Origin: JACMNW01 sp963708425
GTDB lineage: Bacteria > Pseudomonadota > Alphaproteobacteria > Rhodobacterales > Rhodobacteraceae
Length of the DNA: 64,000 nucleotides
Assembly (NCBI GenBank): GCA_963708425.1
Contig: OY970206.1
Span: 1,302,001 to 1,366,000, forward strand
Direction of reading: 5' to 3'
Positions 8,324 to 18,080 of the stretch are shown one piece after another. Numbering within the stretch: position 1 is the stretch's first letter; every line of letters begins with the position of its first letter. The notes below the pieces were generated by a model. The model did not search any database and was not told the origin of the DNA. It saw nothing but the letters and a program-made list of their open reading frames with translations. Made by a program: the position numbers and the translations under genes.

Positions 8324-9138
8324 TGGAGGTTAGCCGCCTTTTACCTCGGCTGGCGTTCGGGCCGGGCGGGGTGGTGCCCGGACAACGGCGGTTGCCGTCT
8401 GAGGTGGCGGTTGCGCTGTCTTTCAACGGCACGACGCAGGCGGTGATGATGGCGACACCGGCGAATTTGGAAGATTTCGCGCTGGGGTTTGCGGCGACCG
8501 AACGCATTGCTGAACGGGCGGAGATTGACAGCATCGCTGTGGTGGAAACCATTGGCGGCATTGATGTGCAGGTTTGGCTGAAAGCCGAGGCCGAGGCGCG
8601 GCTTGCGACGCGGCGGCGCACCATGGCGGGGCCGGTTGGTTGCGGCCTGTGCGGCATTGATAGTCTGGCCGAGGCGACGCGGGTTTTGCCCCCGGTGCCT
8701 GCGTCGGATCTGGTGCTGACACCGGCGCAGATTTGCTTGGCGATGGCCGCACTGCCTGGTGCGCAGCCGCTGCATGATGCCACGCGCGCGGCCCATGCGG
8801 CGGGGTTCTGGACGCCCGAACAGGGCATGCTGGCGGTTTGCGAAGATGTGGGGCGGCATAATGCATTGGATAAGCTTGCCGGGGGGATGATCCGCATGGG
8901 GCGCGATTTCACTGACGGTGCGGTGGTGCTGACTTCACGGCTGTCGATTGATCTGGTGCAAAAATGTGCCGTGATGGGGGCACCCGCGATGATTGCGGTT
9001 TCGGCACCTACCACCGCCGCAGTTTCGCTGGCGGAAAGCTGCGGCATAACCCTGATTGCGCTTGCGCGTGCCGACCGGTTTGAGGCGTTCGCCCATGCCG
9101 ACCGAATTTTGAAAGATGAGGCTGCCGATGTCGCCTGA
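8323..9138 (+). CDS. fdsC: Formate dehydrogenase accessory protein FdsC (FdhD family)
   Basis: A 271-aa FdhD-family protein. The ATG at 8323 shares its A with the fdsA stop (TGATG), so the longer in-frame start at 8260 is not used. The 'GCGLCGI' loop, with the two cysteines linked to sulfur transfer in FdhD, is present, as is the conserved 'EDVGRHNALDK' motif. The family binds the bis-MGD cofactor and helps deliver its sulfido ligand to the apo-formate dehydrogenase. It is made from the operon together with its client. Confidence 0.92.
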   Translation: MEVSRLLPRLAFGPGGVVPGQRRLPSEVAVALSFNGTTQAVMMATPANLEDFALGFAATERIAERAEIDSIAVVETIGGIDVQVWLKAEAEARLATRRRTMAGPVGCGLCGIDSLAEATRVLPPVPASDLVLTPAQICLAMAALPGAQPLHDATRAAHAAGFWTPEQGMLAVCEDVGRHNALDKLAGGMIRMGRDFTDGAVVLTSRLSIDLVQKCAVMGAPAMIAVSAPTTAAVSLAESCGITLIALARADRFEAFAHADRILKDEAADVA

Positions 9139-9352
9139 CAAACTGATCTATATGGCAAACCAGATCGCCACTTTCTTTGAATCGAAGCCGCACGCGGAAG
9201 GGGTGAAGGGCGTAGCCGATCACATCAATGCGTTCTGGGAACCCCGGATGCGGCGGCAGTTGTTTGCGTTGCTGGAAAGCGGCAGTGCGGAGTTTAAATC
9301 TTTGGTGGTTGAAGCGGCCCCGGCGATAAAGCGCCCGGTCGAAGCGGCTTGA
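9128..9352 (+). CDS. fdsD: Formate dehydrogenase delta subunit FdsD
   Basis: A 74-aa protein beginning MSPDKLIYMANQIATFF, typical of FdsD (DUF3461-like small helical subunit). The ATG at 9128 is preferred over 9116 because GATGAGG sits at the right distance; both overlap the end of fdsC. FdsD is part of the Fds complex in R. capsulatus and is needed for full activity. It is last in fdsGBACD. No strong intrinsic terminator follows. Confidence 0.88.
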   Translation: MSPDKLIYMANQIATFFESKPHAEGVKGVADHINAFWEPRMRRQLFALLESGSAEFKSLVVEAAPAIKRPVEAA

Positions 9353-9646
9353 ACCCGTAAGCTGCGGCGAATCGGTGGCGGTGGCGGCTGTTGGATCAGG
9401 ATCTGATTCGGATGCCATGGCTACGGCGGTTTGCCGCGTTTGAAATGCCACTGGTATTAAGATGAGGATTGGTTGGGAAGCCCTTGATTTCTGATGTTTC
9501 TGACGGGCACAGGGTTACGCGGCGTCAGTTGATTTTGCTGCGATGCAGCATGTTTGAGGATCAGCAGTCAAATTTCGCGGCGCGCCGCTTAGTTTTGGCA
9601 CGCCCCGTAAGTAAGTGATTGTTTTTTCGGTATTAATCCGGGAATA
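9353..9646. other. Spacer downstream of fdsD, no gene seen
   Basis: This stretch between the converging fdsD and the small membrane protein gene has no ORF with coding character. It shows only a short GCTGC/GCAGC hairpin near 9537-9550, and no clear T-rich terminator. Confidence 0.5.
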
Positions 9647-9853
9647 TCAACCCAGGGTTCTGTTGCGTGGCGATCTGTGCCGCCCCAGATTGCGAAATGT
9701 CGTCAGGCTGGCCAAGCACGCAATGCTGCCACCGCAAAGGCCAAATACGCCATAAATGATCAACGCAGAGCTAAGATCCAAGCCCATGGCGATTGCCAAA
9801 GTGGTGCCGAAAACTGCTGCCAAAAGTCCGGCGATCATGATCCCAACAGCCAT
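9647..9853 (-). CDS. Small two-helix membrane protein
   Basis: A 68-aa frame with an AGGGGAAA ribosome-binding site 5 nt before the ATG at 9853. Two hydrophobic segments (about residues 3-23 and 28-50) are joined by a short polar turn, with a basic tail ending RHRSPRNRTLG. It stands alone between fdsD and the rhamnose operon. No family is recognised; the strong ribosome-binding site and the membrane-protein pattern support a real gene. Confidence 0.55.
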   Translation of the reverse strand: MAVGIMIAGLLAAVFGTTLAIAMGLDLSSALIIYGVFGLCGGSIACLASLTTFRNLGRHRSPRNRTLG

Positions 9854-10031
9854 TACATTTCCCCTTGTTTCGCAGGCTATTTTTATATGCCTGTCATTTA
9901 TCCCACGTTCAATTTTGCACGTTTTGGAAACAATGCCAGAGAAATCTTTAATTTCCGTTTAAATAGGCGTAATTATGCAGACCGCGTTTTTTGGCGGCTT
10001 GACGCGCTTTTGACAAAATCGAAACAAAGGT

Positions 10032-10904
10032 TCAGTCAGCAAGAAGCCCGGCCAAGTAGCGACCGTAGTCGTTCTTGCGGAAAATCTCAGCCCGTTTGGC
10101 AAGGGCGGCATCGTCGATCCAGCCTTTGGAAAAGGCGATCTCGTCGGGACAACCAACCTGCAATCCCTGCCGCGCTTGCAGCGTTCGGACGAAGTTGCCG
10201 GCGTCTAGAAGGCTGCCGTGGGTGCCGGTATCCAGCCATGCAAAGCCACGGCCCATGCGTTCAACTTTCAGATTGCCGTCGGCGCGGTAAATTTCCAGAA
10301 GATCGGCAATCTCCAGCTCGCCGCGCGGTGACGGTTTGATGGTCCGGGCAAGGTCGGGGGCGCGGGCGTCAAGGTAGTAAAGCCCGGTGATGGCAAAGTT
10401 GGACGGCGGCTTTTCCGGTTTTTCGATGATGGCGCGCACATTGCCATCTTTGTCAAAATCGACCACGCCATAGCGTTCCGGGTCTGACACGCGGTAGCCG
10501 AACACCGTGCCGCCATGGGTCTGTGCATCAGCGGCGTCCAGCATTTCGGGCAGGCCGTGGCCGAAGAAAATGTTGTCGCCCAGAACCATCGCGGATGGAG
10601 CACCGGCCAGAAAATCCTCGGCCAGCAAGTAGGCTTGCGCCAAACCGTCAGGGGATGGCTGCACGATCCAAGTCAGGTTCAGCCCCCATTGTGACCCATC
10701 CCCCATCAGGCGCTGAAACTGCGGTTGGTCATCGGGAGTTGTGATCACAGCAATCTCGCGAATGCCGCCCAGCATCAGCACCGACAGTGGGTAATAGACC
10801 ATCGGCTTGTCATAGATCGGCAGCAACTGCTTTGAGACACCCATGGTGATCGGCCACAAACGGGTGCCGGAACCGCCCGCGAGAATGATGCCTTTGCGTT
10901 TCAT
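10032..10904 (-). CDS. rfbA: Glucose-1-phosphate thymidylyltransferase RfbA
   Basis: A 290-aa nucleotidyltransferase, normal family length. The signature 'GGSGTRLWPIT' is at the N-terminus, followed by 'SKQLLPIYDKPM' and 'VLGDNIF'. It makes dTDP-glucose from dTTP and glucose-1-phosphate, the first step of dTDP-L-rhamnose synthesis for surface polysaccharide. The ATG at 10904 overlaps the rfbD stop by 4 bp, so the longer frame to 10991 is rejected. Last gene of rfbCBDA. Confidence 0.95.
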   Translation of the reverse strand: MKRKGIILAGGSGTRLWPITMGVSKQLLPIYDKPMVYYPLSVLMLGGIREIAVITTPDDQPQFQRLMGDGSQWGLNLTWIVQPSPDGLAQAYLLAEDFLAGAPSAMVLGDNIFFGHGLPEMLDAADAQTHGGTVFGYRVSDPERYGVVDFDKDGNVRAIIEKPEKPPSNFAITGLYYLDARAPDLARTIKPSPRGELEIADLLEIYRADGNLKVERMGRGFAWLDTGTHGSLLDAGNFVRTLQARQGLQVGCPDEIAFSKGWIDDAALAKRAEIFRKNDYGRYLAGLLAD

Positions 10905-11758
10905 GCTGTCTCCAACTCGTTCAATATCTGGGTCAAACCGATGCGCCAATCGGGGCGGGCTATGCCGAAATCGCGCAAAAGAGTGCTGCAATCAAGGCGG
11001 GAATTTTGTGGGCGTTTTGCCGGGGTCGGATAGGCCGAGGATGGGATGTCGTTGATCTGGCACTGCAGGCCCGCGCCAGCCATGATGGCGCGGGCGAAAT
11101 CGGCCCAGGATGCATCAGGTGCACCAGCGAAGTGATGCGTGCCACCCTTGTGTCCATCCAGCAAAGCGCGGGCCGCTGTGAACAGCGCATCGGCGATATC
11201 GGCGGCGGGGGTTGGGCCACCGATTTGATCAGCGACCACGTTCACGCTTTCACGTTCGCGCCCCAAACGGCGCATGGTTTTCACGAAGTTTGCGCCATGC
11301 GCCGATACGACCCACGACGTGCGCAAAATCAGATGCGCGCCGCCAGCCCTGCGCACGCCATGTTCGCCTGCGAGTTTCGATCTGCCATAGGCCCCCAAGG
11401 GTGCCGTCGGATGATCAGGGGCAAAGGGCGCGTCGCCCGCACCATCAAAGACGTAATCGGTTGATATGTGCAAAAACGGCACGCCATGTTTTGCAGCGGC
11501 GCGCGCCATTGCAGCGGGGGCAGCGCCGTTGACAACGGTTGCATCCGCCTCGTCAGTTTCGGCCTTATCAACCGCTGTCCACGCGGCAGCATTTATGACC
11601 GCATCAGCGTCGGACAACATTATTGCATCGGCGCAAACCGATGGGTCAGACAAATCCGCCCGGTGGCGGCCAAGGCTTTCAACCACAACGCCAGCAGGGG
11701 CACGGCGTATCAGTTCGCGGGCCACTTGGCCAGTTTGGCCGAACACCAGCAGCTTCAT
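10901..11758 (-). CDS. rfbD: dTDP-4-dehydrorhamnose reductase RfbD
   Basis: A 285-aa extended-type SDR beginning MKLLVFGQTGQVARELI, with 'ISTDYVFDG' and 'YGRSKLAGE' (catalytic YxxxK). It reduces dTDP-4-dehydro-L-rhamnose to dTDP-L-rhamnose, the last step of the pathway. The start at 11758 overlaps the rfbB stop by ATGA; 19 residues upstream in the same frame are outside the fold and are excluded. Confidence 0.94.
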   Translation of the reverse strand: MKLLVFGQTGQVARELIRRAPAGVVVESLGRHRADLSDPSVCADAIMLSDADAVINAAAWTAVDKAETDEADATVVNGAAPAAMARAAAKHGVPFLHISTDYVFDGAGDAPFAPDHPTAPLGAYGRSKLAGEHGVRRAGGAHLILRTSWVVSAHGANFVKTMRRLGRERESVNVVADQIGGPTPAADIADALFTAARALLDGHKGGTHHFAGAPDASWADFARAIMAGAGLQCQINDIPSSAYPTPAKRPQNSRLDCSTLLRDFGIARPDWRIGLTQILNELETA

Positions 11759-12795
11759 GCTTTCACACCCAACCGTGTACCCACGCCTGCGCGGGCCTGC
11801 AGCGGCTTCCACCACACCTCGTTATCCAGATACCAGCGGACGGTTTTGCGTAAGCCTTGTTCCAGCGTCACCGAGGGGCGCCAGCCAAGCTCGTCACGGA
11901 TGCGGGTCGGGTCGATCGCGTAGCGGGCGTCGTGGCCGGGGCGGTCGGTGACATAGGTGATCAGGCGGTCATGCGGCGCGCCTTGGGGGTGCATTTCGTC
12001 CAGCAAACTGCAGATCATGCGCACGAGGTCGATATTGCGCGCTTCATTCTCGCCACCGATGTTGTAGCTGCGGCCCAGCGCGCCTTTTTCCAGCACGGTT
12101 AGCAGCGCATCGGCATGGTCTTCGACATACAGCCAATCGCGGACATTTTCGCCCTTGCCGTAGACGGGGATCGGTTTGCCAGCCAGCGCATTCAGGATCA
12201 CCACGGGAACCAGCTTTTCCGGGAAATGGAACGGACCGTAGTTGTTAGAACAATTGGTCATTACCACGGGAAGGCCGTAGGTTTCGGCCCATGCACGCAC
12301 CAAATGGTCAGACGCGGCTTTTGATGCCGAATAGGGGGAATTGGGCGCATAGGGCGTGTCTTCGGTGAACTGGCCAGTATCGCCGAGGGTGCCGAACACT
12401 TCGTCGGTGGAAATGTGGTGAAAGCGGAAGTCCGCAGGCTTGCCAGCGCGCTGCCAATAACTGCGGGCGGCCTCCAGCATGTTGAAGGTGCCGGTGATGT
12501 TTGTGTCGATGAAATCGGCGGGCCCGTCGATGGACCGGTCAACATGGCTTTCGGCGGCAAGGTGCATCACGGCTGTGGGGCGATGCAGATCGAAAATGCG
12601 GTCGAGCGAGGCGCGGTCGCGGATATCGGCCTGCTCAAAGCTGTAAAGGTTGGATTTGGCGGCGTCGGCGACGTTTTCCAGACAGGCTGCATAGGTAAGC
12701 GCATCAAGATTGATAACTTCGTGTCCGCGCGCCACGGCAAGGCGGACCACCGCAGAGCCGATGAAGCCTGCGCCACCTGTGATCAGAAGCTTCAT
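11755..12795 (-). CDS. rfbB: dTDP-glucose 4,6-dehydratase RfbB
   Basis: A 346-aa SDR with 'TGGAGFIGSAVVR' (NAD binding), 'STDEVFG' and the YSASKAASD active site. It converts dTDP-glucose to dTDP-4-keto-6-deoxyglucose. Length and motifs match the family. It overlaps both rfbC upstream and rfbD downstream by 4 bp. Confidence 0.96.
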   Translation of the reverse strand: MKLLITGGAGFIGSAVVRLAVARGHEVINLDALTYAACLENVADAAKSNLYSFEQADIRDRASLDRIFDLHRPTAVMHLAAESHVDRSIDGPADFIDTNITGTFNMLEAARSYWQRAGKPADFRFHHISTDEVFGTLGDTGQFTEDTPYAPNSPYSASKAASDHLVRAWAETYGLPVVMTNCSNNYGPFHFPEKLVPVVILNALAGKPIPVYGKGENVRDWLYVEDHADALLTVLEKGALGRSYNIGGENEARNIDLVRMICSLLDEMHPQGAPHDRLITYVTDRPGHDARYAIDPTRIRDELGWRPSVTLEQGLRKTVRWYLDNEVWWKPLQARAGVGTRLGVKA

Positions 12796-13355
12796 TTGGC
12801 GCTCCAGTCAAATGGGGATGTGATGGCGGCGAATAGCGGGGCTGCGGCGTCTTTGGCCGATAGAATTGGCGTGCCGGTTAGGCCCCAATTGATGCCGATG
12901 GTCGGGTCATCCCAACGCACCGCGCCATCGCAATCGGGGGCATAAACGTCGGAGCATTTGTATTCCACCTCGGTATCGGGCAGGCGAGTGACAAAGCCGT
13001 GCAGAAAGCCCTTCGGCACCAACAGTTGGCGGCGGTTTTCCGGCGTCAGTTCAACCCCCGTCCACTGGCCAAACGTTGGTGATCCACGGCGGAAATCCAC
13101 CGCCACGTCGAAAATCGCACCACGGGTGCAGCGCACCAGTTTGTCTTGGGCGTGAGGGGGCGATTGGTAGTGCAGGCCGCGCAATGTGCCGATTTGCGCT
13201 GACATCGAATGGTTGTCTTGCACGAAGTCAATCGACATCCCAAGGCTGGCCAAGCGCGGGCCATTCCATGTTTCGGAAAACCACCCACGATCATCGCCGA
13301 AACGTGGCGGGGTCAGGATCAGAACATCGGGTAGGCTGGTCTTGTCTATCTGCAT
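12792..13355 (-). CDS. rfbC: dTDP-4-dehydrorhamnose 3,5-epimerase RfbC
   Basis: A 187-aa cupin-fold epimerase with the family signatures 'DDRGWFSETW', 'DNHSMS', 'LRGLHYQ' and 'VPKGFLHGF'. It epimerises C3 and C5 of the keto sugar made by RfbB. It is the first gene of the minus-strand rfbCBDA operon, whose promoter should lie in the 214-bp gap shared with the divergent heparinase-like gene. No glycosyltransferase or transporter genes accompany the operon. Confidence 0.95.
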   Translation of the reverse strand: MQIDKTSLPDVLILTPPRFGDDRGWFSETWNGPRLASLGMSIDFVQDNHSMSAQIGTLRGLHYQSPPHAQDKLVRCTRGAIFDVAVDFRRGSPTFGQWTGVELTPENRRQLLVPKGFLHGFVTRLPDTEVEYKCSDVYAPDCDGAVRWDDPTIGINWGLTGTPILSAKDAAAPLFAAITSPFDWSAK

Positions 13356-13569
13356 CAGGAACTACTGCCTTGGAACTGGTAAGGTGTTTGGCCGCGCGTA
13401 TAGCGCAAGACTATGGCCAGTCCCAGACGACTTTGCGACATTATTGCCATTGAGCAGGAAAGCCCGCACCGATGTGTCACAGTTGTGTGTCAGGGGTGAC
13501 AGTGGTTTGGCGCGGCGCTATGCTGCCGCAAACGATCCGATCAACGGACAACAGGCGAGGCTAGGCAGG

Positions 13570-15309
13570 GTGACCAAGGGCGAGAGCTTTGCAGCGCGGC
13601 GGGTTCGGGCGTTGAACCGGCTGGAAAGCTGGCGGTCAGGATTGGCGCAGCCCGCGAAGGGATTTGTATCGCAACCGGAACCGCGCACCATCGGGCTGTT
13701 TGCCCGGGGCAAGCAGTTGATAGCAGGCAATGTGCTGTTGGCCGGGTTTCTGGTAGAGGCAAAGGATGCCGCGCTTTGGGATATGCCAGCACCCGATTTG
13801 GCATTTGAGGCGGAAGCACATGGGTTTGCCTGGCTGGATGATCTGGCGGCGGTGGGCAGTGGTGCGGCGCGGGTAAAGGCGCAGGATTGGACCTGGGGTT
13901 GGATTGACCGGTATGGCCGTGGGCGCGGCCCCGGCTGGACGCCGGATCTGACGGGGCGGCGGCTGATCCGGTGGATCAATCATGCGCTGCTGTTGCTGAC
14001 GGCGCGTAGCCCGGACCAGTCTGAGGCATATTTCAGGGCATTGTCGCGGCAGACGGTGTTTCTATCGCGCCGCTGGAAAGCGGCCGAACCGGGATTGCCG
14101 AGGTTCGAGGCGTTGGCGGGGCTGATTTACGCCGGGCTGGCGCTGACGGGTATGGAAAGCCACGTAGAACCCGCAGTGGCCGCCCTTGCCCGTGAATGCG
14201 CGCGCGAGGTCGATGAACAGGGCGGTATTCCGACCCGCAACCCCGAGGAATTGCTGGAAGTTTTCACACTGCTGACATGGGCAGCGCAGGCGTTATCGGA
14301 AACCGGGCAACGGGTGCCGCCGGAACATCTGGCGGCGATTGAGCGAATTGCGCCAACGCTGCGGGCGCTGCGCCATGCCGATGGCGGGTTGGCGCGGTTT
14401 CATGGTGGCGGACGGGGGCTTGAGGGGCGGCTTGATCATGCGCTGGCCAGTTCAGGCATAAAGGCGCTGCCAAATCGCGGCTTGTCGATGGGTTTTGCCC
14501 GGCTGGCAACAGGGCGCACAACAGTAATCGTGGATGCAGCATCCCCCCCCAGTGGCAGGGCCAGCCGGTCTGCCCATGCCTCGACGCTGGCATTCGAGCT
14601 GACATCAGGGCGCAGACCGCTGATCGTGAATTGCGGTTCGGGCGCGCCATTTGGGCCGGAATGGCACCGCGCGGGGCGGGCGACGGCATCGCATTCGACG
14701 TTGGCGATTGATGGGTATTCGTCATCGCGGCTGGGGCCAAAGCTGGGCGGGCGCGAATTGATGGTTGATCTGGCGGATACTGACGCCGAACAGCGCGGCA
14801 CCGGCACCGAAGGTAGCCATATTCATCTGGCGCATGAAGGCTGGTCGGCGACGCATGGTCTGACGCATAGCCGGTCTTTGATGTTGGCGGCGGACGGGCG
14901 GCGGTTGGCGGGCGAGGATGCGCTTATTGCGCAGGGCCCCGCTGCGGAAAGCCGCTTCGAGGCGATGTTGACGCGTACGGCGATGAACGGCGTGCATTTC
15001 GCGATCCGGTTTCATCTGCACCCGGATGTCGATGCGGCATTGGATTTGGGCGGCAAGGCAGTGTCGATGGCGCTGAAAAGCTCGGAAATATGGGTGTTTC
15101 GCTATGATGGCCCGGCGGATTTGACGCTGGAGGCCTCAGTCTATCTGGAAAAGGGTCGGCTTAAACCCCGCAGCGCCAAACAGATCGTTCTTTCTGGGCG
15201 GATGGTGACATATCAAACCCGGATCGGCTGGACCTTGGCCAAAGCACAGGATACTCCGCTTGCGATCCGCGATCTGGATCGGGACGACCCCACCGCCCCG
15301 CAGATTTAG
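13570..15309 (+). CDS. Heparinase II/III family protein
   Basis: A 579-aa protein with an alpha/alpha-barrel N-terminal half ('WINHALLLL' region) and a beta-sandwich heparinase II/III-like C-terminal half containing 'GRATASHSTL' and 'HEGWS'. The start is uncertain: GTG at 13570 is preferred because upstream codons of the open frame overlap the divergent rfbC and show no similarity. The family includes polysaccharide lyases acting on uronic-acid polymers, but this cytosolic-looking branch next to purH has no proven substrate. No signal peptide is evident. It precedes purH by 23 bp. Confidence 0.8.
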   Translation: MTKGESFAARRVRALNRLESWRSGLAQPAKGFVSQPEPRTIGLFARGKQLIAGNVLLAGFLVEAKDAALWDMPAPDLAFEAEAHGFAWLDDLAAVGSGAARVKAQDWTWGWIDRYGRGRGPGWTPDLTGRRLIRWINHALLLLTARSPDQSEAYFRALSRQTVFLSRRWKAAEPGLPRFEALAGLIYAGLALTGMESHVEPAVAALARECAREVDEQGGIPTRNPEELLEVFTLLTWAAQALSETGQRVPPEHLAAIERIAPTLRALRHADGGLARFHGGGRGLEGRLDHALASSGIKALPNRGLSMGFARLATGRTTVIVDAASPPSGRASRSAHASTLAFELTSGRRPLIVNCGSGAPFGPEWHRAGRATASHSTLAIDGYSSSRLGPKLGGRELMVDLADTDAEQRGTGTEGSHIHLAHEGWSATHGLTHSRSLMLAADGRRLAGEDALIAQGPAAESRFEAMLTRTAMNGVHFAIRFHLHPDVDAALDLGGKAVSMALKSSEIWVFRYDGPADLTLEASVYLEKGRLKPRSAKQIVLSGRMVTYQTRIGWTLAKAQDTPLAIRDLDRDDPTAPQI

Positions 15310-15332
15310 ACGCATCCCGCAGGAGAGACGCG

Positions 15333-16922
15333 ATGACAAATCTTGTTCCCATCGGACGCGCGCTGATTTCAGTGTCGGACAAAACCGGCATGGTTGATCT
15401 GGCCCGCGCGCTGGCAGGGCACGGGGTAGAGCTGATTTCGACCGGCGGGTCGTCGCAAGCCTTGCGCAATGCGGGGTTGGTGGTGCGCGATGTGTCGGAT
15501 GTGACAGGATTTCCCGAAATGATGGACGGGCGGGTGAAAACGCTGCACCCGAACGTGCATGGCGGTTTGCTGGCGCTGCGCGATGATGACGAACATCTGG
15601 TGGCAATGGCGGCGCATGGGATTGAACCGATTGATCTTTTGATATCAAATCTTTATCCGTTCGAGGCAACCGTGGCACGCGGTGGCAGCCCTGCCGATTG
15701 CATCGAGAACATTGATATCGGTGGGCCTGCGATGATTCGCGCCGCTGCCAAGAACCACCGCTTTGTAGCCGTGGTCACCGACCCCGAAGATTACGCAGCG
15801 CTGCTGGATCAATTGTCGGCGCATAGTGGTGCTACCGACCTTGGCTTTCGGCAGAAAATGGCACTGGCGGCGTATTCGCGCACGGCTGCCTATGATGTGG
15901 CAGTGTCGACCTGGATGGCGCAGGCGCTGCATGTGACCACACCAAAGCGGCGCAGTTTTTCGGGCAAGCTGGCACAAACCCTGCGTTATGGCGAGAATCC
16001 GCATCAAAAGGCGGCGTTCTATCTTGATGGATCGGCGCGTCCCGGCGTGGCAACTGCGCGGCAGTGGCAGGGCAAAGAGCTATCCTACAACAACATCAAT
16101 GATACTGACGCAGCGTTTGAAATGGTGGCTGAATTTGTCATGGCCGACGGACCGGCCTGCGCCATTATCAAGCACGCCAACCCCTGTGGGGTGGCGCGTG
16201 GGGCGACCCTGCGCGACGCTTACGCGCGCGCCTACGATTGTGACCGCACATCGGCGTTTGGCGGGATTGTTGCTCTTAATCAAGTGCTTGATGGGGAAAC
16301 GGCAGAAGAGATCGTGCAGATCTTTACCGAAGTGGTGATCGCCCCCGGTGCCGATGCCGACGCGATGAGTATTTTTGCAAAGAAAAAGAACTTGCGGCTG
16401 CTGACCACCAATAAGTTGCCAGACCCGCGCGCAGCTGGCTTGGCGTTTCGGCAAGTGGCGGGTGGCTTTCTGGTGCAAGACCGCGACGGCGCTGCCCTAT
16501 CGGTGGCAGATCTGAAGGTGGTAACCAAACGCAGCCCAACCAAGGCCGAAATGGCCGATCTGCTTTTTGCCTGGACCGTTGCCAAGCACGTGAAATCGAA
16601 CGCCATTATCTATGCCCGCGATGGCGCAACGGTGGGTATCGGTGCAGGCCAGATGAGCCGGATTGACAGCACTCGGATTGCCGCGCGCAAAAGCCTTGAT
16701 ATGGCCGAAGCTATGGGTTTGGCGGGCCCACTTAGCCACGGGTCAGTCGTTGCATCGGATGCGTTTTTTCCCTTCGCCGACGGGCTATTGGCGGCAGCCG
16801 AGGCTGGCGCCACCGCCATTATCCAACCCGGCGGGTCCATGCGCGATGACGAGGTGATAGCGGCGGCAGATGCAGCAGGCCTTGCGATGATCTTTACCGG
16901 CCAACGGCATTTCAGGCACTGA
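15333..16922 (+). CDS. purH: Bifunctional AICAR transformylase/IMP cyclohydrolase PurH
   Basis: A 529-aa enzyme of normal length. The N-terminal MGS-like cyclohydrolase domain shows 'ALISVSDKTGM', 'STGGSS' and 'VKTLHPNVHGG'; the C-terminal transformylase contains 'RYGENPHQKA' and 'KHANPCGVA'. It performs the last two steps of IMP synthesis. AGGAGAG precedes the ATG. lspA follows after 1 bp, so the two are translationally linked. Confidence 0.97.
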   Translation: MTNLVPIGRALISVSDKTGMVDLARALAGHGVELISTGGSSQALRNAGLVVRDVSDVTGFPEMMDGRVKTLHPNVHGGLLALRDDDEHLVAMAAHGIEPIDLLISNLYPFEATVARGGSPADCIENIDIGGPAMIRAAAKNHRFVAVVTDPEDYAALLDQLSAHSGATDLGFRQKMALAAYSRTAAYDVAVSTWMAQALHVTTPKRRSFSGKLAQTLRYGENPHQKAAFYLDGSARPGVATARQWQGKELSYNNINDTDAAFEMVAEFVMADGPACAIIKHANPCGVARGATLRDAYARAYDCDRTSAFGGIVALNQVLDGETAEEIVQIFTEVVIAPGADADAMSIFAKKKNLRLLTTNKLPDPRAAGLAFRQVAGGFLVQDRDGAALSVADLKVVTKRSPTKAEMADLLFAWTVAKHVKSNAIIYARDGATVGIGAGQMSRIDSTRIAARKSLDMAEAMGLAGPLSHGSVVASDAFFPFADGLLAAAEAGATAIIQPGGSMRDDEVIAAADAAGLAMIFTGQRHFRH

Positions 16923-16923
16923 T

Positions 16924-17418
16924 ATGCGTATCGCTATCTGGACCACACTCGCCACCTTTGCGCTGGATCAAGCCAGCAAGCTGGGCGTGGTCTATGGCCT
17001 GCGGCTGATTGACAGGGGCGTGATCGACGTGATCCCGCCCTATCTGACCTTTCGGATGGCATGGAACACCGGCGTCAACTTTGGCCTATTTTCGCATGAT
17101 GCCGACGTGATGCGGTGGGTGCTGATTGCGGTAGCGCTGGCAATATCTGTCTGGGTCTGGATATGGACGCAGCGCGACGGCGCATCAACGCCTGCGCAGG
17201 TTTCTGCCGGGCTGTTGATTGGTGGCGCGCTTGGCAACGTTGTAGACCGCTTGGCCTACGGTGCGGTGGCGGATTTTCTGAACATGTCCTGCTGCGGGAT
17301 TGAAAATCCCTATGCGTTTAACGTGGCAGATATTGCTATCTTTGCCGGAGCGTTGGGTTTGGTGATCTTTACAGGGCGCAAGCCAGATGACCGCACAAAG
17401 CCCCGAAAGACCCCGTGA
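16924..17418 (+). CDS. lspA: Lipoprotein signal peptidase LspA
   Basis: A 164-aa inner-membrane aspartyl protease with four membrane segments. The catalytic aspartates are in 'GNVVDRL' and 'NVADIAI'. It cleaves the signal peptide of lipoproteins after diacylation; the next gene encodes such a lipoprotein. A small palindrome, CCCCGT-G-ACGGGG (17411-17423), flanked by AAAGA and TCTTT, covers the stop codon and could affect read-through or stability of the downstream message. Confidence 0.95.
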   Translation: MRIAIWTTLATFALDQASKLGVVYGLRLIDRGVIDVIPPYLTFRMAWNTGVNFGLFSHDADVMRWVLIAVALAISVWVWIWTQRDGASTPAQVSAGLLIGGALGNVVDRLAYGAVADFLNMSCCGIENPYAFNVADIAIFAGALGLVIFTGRKPDDRTKPRKTP

Positions 17419-17471
17419 CGGGGCGAAGTCTTTGCGTTAAAGACAGACGGAACGGGTAAGGGAGTTCGGGA

Positions 17472-18005
17472 ATGCAGGCAAATCGAGGCGCATTGGCGGT
17501 CGCAATGGCGGCGGTGCTGGCGCTTGCGGCTTGTGGTGGGGACAAAACCCCCAACCTGATGAACCTGCGGTCATCCAGCAATGGACCCGATGAATTTGGC
17601 ATTCTGCCAGCCAAGGCGCTTGAATTGCCCGAAGACCTGACCGCGCTGCCAGAACCAACGCTTGGCGGCGCCAACCGCACTGATCCAACCCCGATTGACG
17701 ATGCGATTGTTGCCCTTGGCGGCTCGCCGCGTGCTGCCGGTGGTGTGCCTGCGGTTGACGGCGCATTGGTGCGTTATGGGGTACGCTATGGCACTGCTGC
17801 GGGTATTCGCGAAACGCTGGCTGCCGAAGATCTGGAATATCGTCGCAAGAATGACGGGCGGTTGTTGGAGCGTATTTTCAACGTGAACGTCTATTTCAAG
17901 GCCTACCGAAAGCAATCGCTGGATCAACAGGCCGAATTGCGTCGCTGGCGCAAGGGTGGCCGTCGCACGCCATCGGCGCCCCCCGCAAATCCGGGCGAAA
18001 AATAG
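17472..18005 (+). CDS. DUF3035 lipoprotein (BamF-like)
   Basis: A 177-aa lipoprotein: an N-terminal signal ending in the lipobox LAAC (Cys near residue 21), then a proline-rich segment and a charged C-terminal helix. The layout and the motif 'NLRSSSNGPDEF' match DUF3035, described in alphaproteobacteria as the BamF subunit of the outer-membrane beta-barrel assembly machine. The name rests on family knowledge. It lies between lspA and the M16 pair, a conserved order in Rhodobacteraceae. Confidence 0.8.
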   Translation: MQANRGALAVAMAAVLALAACGGDKTPNLMNLRSSSNGPDEFGILPAKALELPEDLTALPEPTLGGANRTDPTPIDDAIVALGGSPRAAGGVPAVDGALVRYGVRYGTAAGIRETLAAEDLEYRRKNDGRLLERIFNVNVYFKAYRKQSLDQQAELRRWRKGGRRTPSAPPANPGEK

Positions 18006-18080
18006 TCACATCTGCGTGGTCGGCCTTGATTGCGCCACCGCGCCGCGTAGCTTCATCCTTAGATTTAGCGGGAGAGTTCC